Source of the DNA: Ptiloglossa arizonensis
Lineage: Eukaryota; Arthropoda; Insecta; Hymenoptera; Colletidae
Direction: 5' to 3'
Length of the DNA: 64,000 bases
Assembly (NCBI RefSeq): GCF_051014685.1
Contig: NW_027478531.1
Coordinates: 1,038,187-1,102,186 of the forward strand
Part shown: piece by piece, positions 13,645 to 24,049 of the stretch
Position numbering within the stretch: position 1 is the first letter of the stretch
Layout of the letters: every line of letters begins with the position of its first letter
Made by a program: the position numbers and the translations under genes
The notes under the pieces: generated by a model
Seen by the model: the letters and a program-made list of their open reading frames with translations, nothing else
Database searches by the model: none
What the model was told of the DNA's origin: nothing

Positions 13645-14694
13645 GTTATTCGTTTGGAGCATCAGAACTGCGAAAATTTTGAGTTTCTCAAGCGTTTCTT
13701 ACCTCCAAAATGCCATATCTCGCGAACACATTTACCAATCCGCAAAATTTCTGTTGCATTTGAAAGTAGAAACTCGCCCGATTACAACGGTATGCGCATT
13801 TTTCCCCCGGGCCGTTCTAGTTATTCGTTTCGAGCATCAGAACTGCGAAAATTTTGAGTTTCTAAAGCGTTTCTTTCATCCAAACGGCCATATCTCGCGA
13901 ACGGATTGACCAATCCGCAAAATTTCTGTTGCATCTGAAAGCAGAAACTCGCCCGATTACAACGGTGTGCGTACCCCTCCCCTAGGCCGTTCTAGTTATT
14001 CGTTTCGAGCATCAGAACTGCGAAAATTTTGAGTTTCTCAAGCGTTTCTGACCTACAAACTGCCATATCTCGCGAACGGATTGACCAATCCGCAAAATTT
14101 TTGTTGCATCTGATAGTAGAAACTCGCCCGATTACAACGGTAGGTGTAGTTTTCCCCTAGGCCGTTCTGGTTATTCGTTTCGAGCATCAGAACTGCGAAA
14201 ATTTTGAGTTTCTCAAGCGTTTCTTACCTCCAAAATGCCATATCTCGCGAACGCATTTACCAATCCGTAAAATTTCTGTTGCATTTGAAAGTAGAAACTC
14301 GCCCGATTACAACGGTATGCGCATTTTTCCCCTGGGCCGTTCTAGTTATTCGTTTCGAGCATCAGAACTGCGAAAATTTTGAGTTTCTAAAGCGTTTCTT
14401 TCATCCAAACGGCCATATCTCGCGAACGGATTGACCAATCCGCAAAATTTCTGTTGCATCTGAAAGCAGAAACTCGCCCGATTACAACGGTATGCGTACT
14501 CCTCCCCTAGGCCGTTCTAGTTATTCGTTTCGAGCATCAGAACTGCGAAAATTTTGAGTTTCTCAAGCGTTTCTGACCTACAAACTGCCATATCTCGCGA
14601 ACGGATTGACCAATCCGCAAAATTTTTGTTGCATTTGAAAGTAGAAACTCGCCCGATAGCAACGGTAGGTGTAGTTTTCCCCTAGGCCGTTCTA
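13645..14694 (+). repeat. 11-mer HOR, partial last copy (M1-M5 plus one)
   Basis: M1 to M5 are in order (M1 has CCCCCGGGCC, creating CCCGGG). The sixth unit at 14520 starts like M3/M6 (GACCTACAAAC) but ends GATAGCAACGGTAGG. The HOR then breaks off at the copy of the left-edge block. Confidence 0.75.
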
Positions 14695-15250
14695 GTTATT
14701 CGTTTCGAGCATCAGAACTGCGAAAATTTTGAGTTTCTCAAGCGTTTCTTGCATCCAAACGGCCATATCTCGCGAACGGATTCACCAATCCGCATAATTT
14801 CTGTTGCATCTGAAAGTAGAAACTCGCCCGATTACAACGGTATGCGTACTTCTCCCCTAGGACGTTCTAGTCATTCGTTTCGAGCATCAGAACAGCGAAA
14901 ATTTTGAGTTTCTCAACCGTTTCTTACTTCCAAACTGCCATATCTCGCGAACGGATCGACCAATCCGCAAAATTTCTGTTGCATCTGAAAGTAGAAACAC
15001 GCCCGATTACATCCGTATGGGTACTTTTCCCCTAGGCCGTTCTAGTTATACGTTTCTAGCATCAGAACTGCGAAAATTTTGAGTTTCTCAAGCGTTTCTT
15101 ACATCCAAACTGCCACATCTCGCAAACGGATTGACCAATCCGCAAAATTTCTGTTGTGTCTGAAAGTAGAAACACGCCCGATTACAACGGTATGTGTAGT
15201 TTTCCCCTAGGCCGTTCTATTTATTCGTTTGGAGTATCAGAACTGCGAAA
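14695..15250 (+). repeat. Distant copy of the block at 526-1080
   Basis: Three units share the ordered rare marks of 526-1080 at an offset of 14169 bp, which is 81 monomers less the six single-base deletions in between. Similarity fades after the GTTTGGAG start of the next unit, where this copy continues with an M4-like CAAAATGCC monomer. Confidence 0.8.
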
Positions 15251-16270
15251 ATTTTGAGTTTCTCAAGCGTTTCTTACCTCCAAAATGCCATATCTCGCGA
15301 ACGCATTTACCAATCCGCAAAATTTCTGTTGCATTTGAAAGTAGAAACTCGCCTGATTACAACGGTATGCGCATTTTTCCCCTGGGCCGTTCTAGTTATT
15401 CGTTTCGAGCATCAGAACTGCGAAAATTTTGAGTTTCTCTAGCGTTTCTGACCTCCAAGCGGCCATATCTCGCGAACGGATTGACCAATCCGCAAAATTT
15501 CTGTTGCCTCTGAAAGCAGAAACTCGCCCGATTAAAACGGTATGCGTACTCCTCCCCTAGGCCGTTCTATTTATTCGTTTCAAGCATCAGAATTGCGAAA
15601 ATTCTGAGTTTCTCAAGCGTTTCTTACCTCCAAAATGCCATATCTCGCGAACGCATTTACCAATACGCAAAATTTCTGTTGCATCTGAAAGTAGAAACTC
15701 GCCCGATTACAACGGTATGCGCACTTTTCCCCTAGGCCGTTCTAGTTATTCGTTTCGAGCATCAGAACTGCGAACATTTTGAGTTTCTCAAGCGTTTCTG
15801 ACCTCCAAACTGCCATATCTCGCGAACGGATTGACCAGTCCGCAAAATTTCTGTTGCATCTGAAAGTAGAATCTCGCCCGATTCAACGGTAGGTGTAGTT
15901 TTCCCCTAGGCCGTTCTAGTTATTCGTTTCGAGCATCAGAACTGCGAACATTTTGTGTTTTTCAAGCGTTTCTTACCTCAAAACTGCCATATCTCGCGAA
16001 CGGATTGACAAATCCGCAAAATTTCTGTTGCATCTGAAAGTAGAAACTCGCTCGATTACAACGGTATGAGTAGTTTTCCCCTAGGCCGTTCTAGTTATTC
16101 GTTTCGAGCATCAGAACTGCGAAAATTTTGAGTTTCTCAAGTGTTTCTTACCTCAAAACTGCCATATCTCGCAAACGGATTGACCAATCCGCAAAATTTC
16201 TGTTGCATCTGAAAGTAGAAACTCGCCCGACTACAACGGTATGAGTAGTTTTCCCCCCTAGGACGTTCTA
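15251..16270 (+). repeat. Transition block with an M7-M8 pair and a 177-bp unit
   Basis: Mixed monomers are followed by an M7-M8 pair at 15745-16093, including the 174-bp M7 with the same missing A at 15880. The unit at 16094-16270 is 177 bp because the C run before TAGG has six instead of four C. Confidence 0.75.
16253..16258 (+). other. C6 run: the only insertion in the clean part of the array
   Basis: TTTTCCCCCCTAGG replaces TTTTCCCCTAGG, a gain of two C. None of the later 7-mer copies has it. It may be homopolymer slippage or a base-calling error. Confidence 0.7.
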
Positions 16271-17495
16271 GTCATTCGTTTCGAGCATCAGAACCGCGAA
16301 AATTTTGAGTTTCTAAAGCGTTTATTACATCCAAGCTGCCATATCTCGCGAACGGATTGACCAATCCGCAAAATTTCTGTTGCATCTGAAAGTAGAAGCT
16401 CGCCCGATTACAACGGGCTGAGTAGTTTTCCCCTAGGCCGTTCTAGTTATTCGTTTCGAGCATCAGAACTGCGAAAATTTTGAGTTTTCCAAGCGTGTCT
16501 TACATCAAAACTGCCATATCTCGCGAACGGATTGACCAATCCGCATAATTTCTGTTGCATCTGAAAGTAGAAACTCGCCCGATTACAACTGTATGGGTAC
16601 ATTTCCCCTAGGCCGTTCTAGTTATTCGTTTCGAGCATCAGAACTGCGAAAATTTTGAGTTTCTCAAGCGTTTCTTACCTCCAAACTGCCACATCTCGCA
16701 AACGGATTGACCAATCCGCAAAATTTCTGTTGTGTCTGAAAGTAGAAACTCGCCCGATTACAACGGTACGTGTAGTTTTCCCCTAGGCCGTTCTATTTAT
16801 TCGTTTGGAGCATCAGAACTGTGAAAATTTTGAGTTTCTCAAGCGTTTCTTACCTCCAAAATGCCATATCGCGCGAACGCATTTACCAATACGCAAAATT
16901 TCTGTTGCATTTGAAAGTAGAAACTCGCCCGATTACAACGGTATGCGCATTTTTCCCCTGGGCCGTTCTAGTTATTCGTTTCGAGCATCAGAACTGCGAA
17001 AATTTTGAGTTTCTAAAGCGTTTCTTTCATCAAAACTGCCATATCTCGCGAACGGATTGACCAATCCGCAAAATTTCTGTTGCATCTGAAAGTAGAAACT
17101 CGCCCGATTACAAAGGTATGCGTACTTCTCCCCTAGGACGTTCTAGTCATTCGTTTCGAGCATCAGAACCGCGAAAATTTTGAGGTTCTCAAGCGTTTCT
17201 TACTTCCAAACTGCCATATCTCGCGAACGGATTGACCAATCCGCAAAATTTCTGTTGCATCTGAAAGTAGAAACTCGCTCGATTACAACGGTGTGAGTAG
17301 TTTTCCCCTAGGCCGTTCTAGTTATTCGTTTCGAGCATCAAAACTGCGAAAATTTTGAGTTTCTCAAGCGTTTCTTACCTCCAAACTGCCACATCTCGCA
17401 AACGGATTGACCAATCCGCAAAATTTCTGTTGCATCTGAAAGTAGAAACTCGCCCGATTACAAAGGTATGCGTACTTCTCCCCTAGGACGTTCTA
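16271..17495 (+). repeat. 7-mer HOR, copy 1 (1225 bp)
   Basis: Seven units in order carry the marks TTTATTACATCCAAGC/CAACGGGCTGAG; GTGTCTTACATC/CAACTGTATGGG; CACATCTCGCAAAC/GTTGTGTCTG; GTTTGGAG/AACTGTG/ATATCGCGCG; CTTTCATCAAAACTG; GAGGTTCTC/GTGTGAGTAG; CATCAAAACTG/CACATCTCGCAAAC. The fourth and fifth units resemble M1/M4 and M2/M5 of the 11-mer, so the two HORs share ancestry. Confidence 0.85.
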
Positions 17496-18720
17496 GTCAT
17501 TCGTTTCGAGCATCAGAACCGCGAAAATTTTGAGTTTCTAAAGCGTTTATTACATCCAAGCTGCCATATCTCGCGAACGGATTGACCAATCCGCAAAATT
17601 TCTGTTGCATCTGAAAGTAGAAGCTCGCCCGATTACAACGGGCTGAGTAGTTTTCCCCTAGGCCGTTCTAGTTATTCGTTTCGAGCATCAGAACTGCGAA
17701 AATTTTGAGTTTTCCAAGCGTGTCTTACATCAAAACTGCCATATCTCGCGAACGGATTGACCAATCCGCATAATTTCTGTTGCATCTGAAAGTAGAAACT
17801 CGCCCGATTACAACTGTATGGGTACATTTCCCCTAGGCCGTTCTAGTTATTCGTTTCGAGCATCAGAACTGCGAAAATTTTGAGTTTCTCAAGCGTTTCT
17901 TACCTCCAAACTGCCACATCTCGCAAACGGATTGACCAATCCGCAAAATTTCTGTTGTGTCTGAAAGTAGAAACTCGCCCGATTACAACGGTACGTGTAG
18001 TTTTCCCCTAGGCCGTTCTATTTATTCGTTTGGAGCATCAGAACTGTGAAAATTTTGAGTTTCTCAAGCGTTTCTTACCTCCAAAATGCCATATCGCGCG
18101 AACGCATTTACCAATACGCAAAATTTCTGTTGCATTTGAAAGTAGAAACTCGCCCGATTACAACGGTATGCGCATTTTTCCCCTGGGCCGTTCTAGTTAT
18201 TCGTTTCGAGCATCAGAACTGCGAAAATTTTGAGTTTCTAAAGCGTTTCTTTCATCAAAACTGCCATATCTCGCGAACGGATTGACCAATCCGCAAAATT
18301 TCTGTTGCATCTGAAAGTAGAAACTCGCCCGATTACAAAGGTATGCGTACTTCTCCCCTAGGACGTTCTAGTCATTCGTTTCGAGCATCAGAACCGCGAA
18401 AATTTTGAGGTTCTCAAGCGTTTCTTACTTCCAAACTGCCATATCTCGCGAACGGATTGACCAATCCGCAAAATTTCTGTTGCATCTGAAAGTAGAAACT
18501 CGCTCGATTACAACGGTGTGAGTAGTTTTCCCCTAGGCCGTTCTAGTTATTCGTTTCGAGCATCAAAACTGCGAAAATTTTGAGTTTCTCAAGCGTTTCT
18601 TACCTCCAAACTGCCACATCTCGCAAACGGATTGACCAATCCGCAAAATTTCTGTTGCATCTGAAAGTAGAAACTCGCCCGATTACAAAGGTATGCGTAC
18701 TTCTCCCCTAGGACGTTCTA
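17496..18720 (+). repeat. 7-mer HOR, copy 2 (1225 bp)
   Basis: It repeats copy 1 unit by unit. I saw no difference in the stretches compared by eye, which points to a very recent duplication or to an assembly duplication. Confidence 0.85.
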
Positions 18721-19525
18721 GTCATTCGTTTCGAGCATCAGAACCGCGAAAATTTTGAGTTTCTAAAGCGTTTATTACATCCAAGCTGCCATATCTCGCG
18801 AACGGATTGACCAATCCGCAAAATTTCTGTTGCATCTGAAAGTAGAAGCTCGCCCGATTACAACGGGCTGAGTAGTTTTCCCCTAGGCCGTTCTAGTTAT
18901 TCGTTTCGAGCATCAGAACTGCGAAAATTTTGAGTTTTCCAAGCGTGTCTTACATCAAAACTGCCATATCTCGCGAACGGATTGACCAATCCGCATAATT
19001 TCTGTTGCATCTGAAAGTAGAAACTCGCCCGATTACAACTGTATGGGTACATTTCCCCTAGGCCGTTCTAGTTATTCGTTTCGAGCATCAGAACTGCGAA
19101 AATTTTGAGTTTCTCAAGCGTTTCTTACCTCCAAACTGCCACATCTCGCAAACGGATTGACCAATCCGCAAAATTTCTGTTGTGTCTGAAAGTAGAAACT
19201 CGCCCGATTACAACGGTACGTGTAGTTTTCCCCTAGGCCGTTCTATTTATTCGTTTGGAGCATCAGAACTGTGAAAATTTTGAGTTTCTCAAGCGTTTCT
19301 TACCTCCAAAATGCCATATCGCGCGAACGCATTTACCAATACGCAAAATTTCTGTTGCATTTGAAAGTAGAAACTCGCCCGATTACAACGGTATGCGCAT
19401 TTTTCCCCTGGGCCGTTCTAGTTATTCGTTTCGAGCATCAGAACTGCGAAAATTTTGAGTTTCTAAAGCGTTTCTTTCATCAAAACTGCCATATCTCGCG
19501 AACGGATTGACCAATCCGCAAAATT
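18721..19525 (+). repeat. 7-mer HOR, partial copy 3
   Basis: The first four units and the start of the fifth follow copy 2. Within the fifth unit (19421-19595) the 3' part switches to the third-unit form (GTTGTGTCTG, GGTACGTGTAG), so the copy ends by an exchange inside a monomer near 19525. Confidence 0.8.
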
Positions 19526-21169
19526 TCTGTTGTGTCTGAAAGTAGAAACTCGCCCGATTACAACGGTACGTGTAGTTTTCCCCTAGGCCGTTCTATTTAT
19601 TCGTTTGGAGCATCAGAACTGTGAAAATTTTGAGTTTCTCAAGCGTTTCTTACCTCCAAACTGCCGTATCACGCGAACGGATTGACCAATCCGCAAAATT
19701 TCTGTTGCATCTGAAAGTAGAGACTCGCCCGATTACAACGGTAGGTGTAGTTTTCCCCTAGGCCGTTCTAGTTATTCGTTTCGAGCATCAGAACTGCGAA
19801 AATTTTGAGTTTCTCAAGCGTTTCTTACCTCCAAACTGCCACATCTCGCAAACGGATTGACCAATCCGCAAAATTTCTGTTGTGTCTGAAAGTAGAAACT
19901 CGCCCGATTACAACGGTACGTGTAGTTTTCCCCTAGGCCGTTCTATTTATTCGTTTGGAGCATCAGAACTGCGAAAATTTTGAGTTTCTCAAGCGTTTCT
20001 TACCTCCAAAATGCCATATCGCGCGAACGCATTTACCAATACGCAAAATTTCTGTTGCATTTGAAAGTAGAAATTCGCCCGATTACAACGGTATGCGCAT
20101 TTTTCCCCTGGGCCGTTCTAGTTATTCGTTTCGAGCATCAGAACTGCGAACATTTTGAGTTTTTCAAGCGTTTCTTACCTCAAAACTGCCATATCTCGCG
20201 AACGGATTGACCAATCCGCAAAATTTCTGTTGCATCTGAAAGTAGAAACTCGCTCGATTACAACGGTGTGAGTAGTTTTCCCCTAGGCCGTTCTAGTTAT
20301 TCGTTTCGAGCATCAAAACTGCGAAAATTTTGAGTTTCTCAAGCGTTTCTTACCTCCAAACTGCCACATCTCGCAAACGGATTGACCAATCCGCAAAATT
20401 TCTGTTGCATCTGAAAGTAGAAACTCGCCCGATTACAAAGGTATGCGTACTTCTCCCCTAGGACGTTCTAGTCATTCGTTTCGAGCATCAGAACCGCGAA
20501 AATTTTGAGTTTCTAAAGCGTCTCTTTCATCCAAACGGCCATATCTCGCGAACGGATTGACCAATCCGCAAAATTTCTGTTGCATCTGAAAGTAGAGACT
20601 CGCCCGATTACAACGGTAGGTGTAGTTTTCCCCTAGGCCGTTCTAGTTATTCGTTTCGAGCATCAGAACTGCGAACATTTTGAGTTTTTCAAGCGTTTCT
20701 TACCTCAAAACTGCCATATCTCGCGAACGGATTGACCAATCCGCAAAATTTCTGTTGCATCTGAAAGTAGAAACTCGCTCGATTACAACGGTGTGAGTAG
20801 TTTTCCCCTAGGCCGTTCTAGTTATTCGTTTCGAGCATCAAAACTGCGAAAATTTTGAGTTTCTCAAGCGTTTCTTACCTCCAAACTGCCACATCTCGCA
20901 AACGGATTGACCAATCCGCAAAATTTCTGTTGCATCTGAAAGTAGAATCTCGCCCGATTCAACGGTAGGTGTAGTTTTCCCCTAGGCCGTTCTAGTTATT
21001 CGTTTCGAGCATCAGAACTGCGAACATTTTGAGTTTTTCAAGCGTTTCTTACATCAAAACTGCCATATCTCGCGAACGGATTGACCAATCCGCAAAATTT
21101 CTGTTGCATCTGAAAGTAGAAACTCGCTCGATTACAACGGTATGAGTAGTTTTCCCCTAGGCCGTTCTA
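19526..21169 (+). repeat. Shuffled left-domain monomers
   Basis: The units are those of the 7-mer and of M7/M8 in a new order. The pair at 20121-20470 (GAACATTTTGAGTTTTTC, then CATCAAAACTG) recurs at 20646-20994. The unit at 20821 carries the last 174-bp deletion (GATTCAACGG at 20956). Several units are mosaics of neighbours. Confidence 0.75.
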
Positions 21170-24049
21170 GTTATTCGTTTCAAGCATCAGAACCGCGAAA
21201 ATTTTGAGTTTCTCAAGCGTTTCTGACCTCCAAACTGCCATATCTCGCGAACGGATTGACCAATCCGCAAAATTTTTGTTGCATTTGACAGTAGAAACTC
21301 GCCCGATTACAACGGTATGCGTACTTCTCACCTAGGCCGTTCTAGTCACTCGTTTCGAGCATCAGAACTGCGAAAATTTTGAGTTTCTCAAGCGTTTCTT
21401 ATCTCCAAACTGCCATATCTCGCGAACGGATTGATCAATCCGCAAAATTTCTGTTGCATCTGAAAGTAGAAACTCGCCCGATTACAACGGTATGCGTACT
21501 TCTCCCCTAGGCCGTTCTAGTCATTCGTTTCGAGCATCAGAACTGCGAAAATTTTGAGTTTCTCAAGCGTTTCTTACTTCCAAACTGCCATATCTCGCGA
21601 ACGGATCGACCAATCCGCAAAATTTCTGTAGCATCTGAAAGTAGATATTCGCCCGATTACATCGGTATGCGTACTTTTCCCCTAGGCCGTTCTAGTTATT
21701 CGTTTCGAGCATCAGAACTGCGAAAATTTTGGGTTTCTCAAGCGTTTCTTACCTCCAAACAGCCACATCTCGCGAACGGTTTGACCAATCCGCAAAATTT
21801 CTGTTGCATCTGAAAGTAGAGACACGCCCGATTACAACGGTATGTGTAGTTTTCCCCTAGGCCGTTCCAGTTATTCGTTTCGAGCATCAGAACTCCGAAA
21901 ATTTTGAGTTTCTCAAGCGTTTGTTACTTCCAAACTGCCAGATCTCGCGAAAGGATTGACCAATCCGCAAAATTTCTGTTGCATTTGAAAGTAGAAACTC
22001 GCCCGATTACAACGGTATGCGCACTTTTCCTCTGGGCCTTTCTAGTTATTCGTTTCGAGCATCAGAACTGCGAAAATTTTGAGTTTCTCAAGCGTTTCTT
22101 ACCTCCAAACTGCCATATCTCGCGAACGGATTCACCAATCCGCAAAATTTCTGTTGCATTTGAAAGTAGAAACTCGCCCGACTACAACGGTATGCGCACT
22201 TTTCCCCTGGGCCTTTCTAGTTATTCGTTTCGAGCATCAGAACTGCGAAAATTTTGAGTTTCTCAAGCGTTTCTTACCTCCAAACTGCCATATCTCGCGA
22301 ACGGATTCACCAACCCGCAAAATTTCTGTTGCATCTGAAAGTAGAGACTCGCCCGATTACAACGGTATGCGCACTTTTCCCCTAGGCCGTTCTAGTTATT
22401 CGTTTCGATCATCAGAACTGCGAAAATTTTGAGTTTCTCAAGCGTTTCTTACCTCCAAACTGCCATATCTCGCGAACGGATTGACCAATCCGCAAAATTT
22501 TTGTTGCATTTGAAAGTAGAAACTCGCCCGATTACAACGGTATGCGTACTTCTCGCCTAGGCCGTTCTAGTCACTCGTTTCGAGCATCAGAACTGCGAAA
22601 ATTTTGAGTTTCTCAAGCGTTTCTTATCTCCAAACTGCCATATCTCGCGAACGGATTGATCAATCCGCAAAATTTCTGTTGCATCGGAAAGTAGAAACTC
22701 GCCCGATTACAACGGTATGCGTATTTCTCCCCTAGGCCGTTCTAGTCATTCGTTTCGAGCATCAGAACTGCGAAAATTTTGAGTTTCTAAAGTGTTTCTT
22801 ATCTCCAAACTGCCATATCTCGCGAACGGATTGACCAATCCGCATAATTTCTATTGCATCTGAAAGTCGAAACTCGCCCGATTACAACGGTATGCGCACT
22901 TTTACCCTGGGCCGTTCTAGTTATTCGTTTCGAGCATCAGAACTGCGAAAATTTTGAGTTTCTAAAGCGTTTCTCATCTCCAAACTGCCATATCTCGCGA
23001 ACGGATTGATCAATCCGCAAAATTTCTGTTGCATCTGAAAGTAGAAACTCGCCCGGTTACAACGGTATGCGCACTTTTCCCCTAGGCCGTTGTAGTTATT
23101 CGTTTCGAGCATCAGAACTGCGAAGATTTTGAGTTTCTCAAGCGTTTCTTACCTCCAAACTGCCATATCTCGCGAACGGATTGACCAATCCGCAAAATTT
23201 CTGTTGCATCTGAAAGTAGAAACTCGCCCGATTAAAACGGTATGTGTAGTTTTCCCCTAGGCCGCTCTAGTTATTCGTTTCGAGTATCAGAACTGCGAAT
23301 ATTTTGAGTTCCTCAAGCGTTTCTTACCTCCAAACTGCCATATCTCGCGAACGGATTGACCAATCCGCATAATTTCTCTTGCATCTGAAAGTAGAAACTC
23401 GCCCGATAACAACGGTATATGTAGTTTTCCCCTAGGCCGTTCTAGTCACTCGTTTCGAGCATCAGAACTGCGAAAATTTTGAGTTTCTCAAGCGTTTCTT
23501 ATCTCCAAACTGCCATATCTCGCGAACGGATTGATCAATCCGCAAAATTTCTGTTGCATCTGAAAGTAGAAACTCGCCCGATTACAACGGTATGCGTACT
23601 TCTCCCCTAGGCCGTTCTAGTCATTCGTTTCGAGCATCAGAACTGCGAAAATTTTGAGTTTCTCAAGCGTTTCTTACATCCAAACTGCCATATCTCGCGA
23701 ACGGATCGACCAATCCGCAAAATTTCTGTAGCATCTGACAGTAGATATTCGCCCGATTACAACGGTATGCGTACTTTTCCCCTAGGCCGTTCTAGTTATT
23801 CGTTTCGAGCATCAGAACTGCGAAAATTTTGAGTTTCTCAAGCGTTTCTTACCTCCAAACTGCCACATCTCGCGAACGGTTTGACCAATCCGCAAAATTT
23901 CTGTTGCATCTGAAAGTAGAGACACGCCCGATTACAACGGTATGTGTAGTTTTCCCCTAGGCCGTTCCAGTTATTCGTTTCGAGCATCAGAACTGCGCAA
24001 ATTTTGAGTTTCTCAAGCGTTTGTTACCTCCAAACTGCCAGATCTCGCG
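21170..24049 (+). repeat. Start of the right domain, mixed monomers
   Basis: New variants appear here: GTCACTCG, GATCAATCC, AGCATCTGAAAGTAGATATTCG, AACAGCCACATC. The block 21345-22060 recurs at 23445-24160 (offset 2100, 12 monomers), with marks including CCAGATCTCGCG. Two overlapping open frames of 117 codons at 21904-22432 are frame accidents, 175 bp apart, and not genes. Confidence 0.8.
21427..21442. other. Perfect 16-bp palindrome variant of the monomer dyad
   Basis: Here the dyad reads CGGATTGATCAATCCG, its own reverse complement, because C at offset 91 is T. The same perfect form is seen at many other monomers of the right domain, for example 60452-60467, and is rare or absent left of 21 kb. 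Other variants break it (GATCAGTCC, GATAGATCAATCC, GATCGACC). Confidence 0.7.

Noticed and set aside
21904..22432. Two overlapping 117-codon open frames, the longest in the window
   Set aside because: They are the same repeat sequence read 175 bp apart and start at TTG. 175 is not a multiple of three, so the frame changes at every monomer, and the frames close at the usual monomer stops. Substitutions show no coding pattern.
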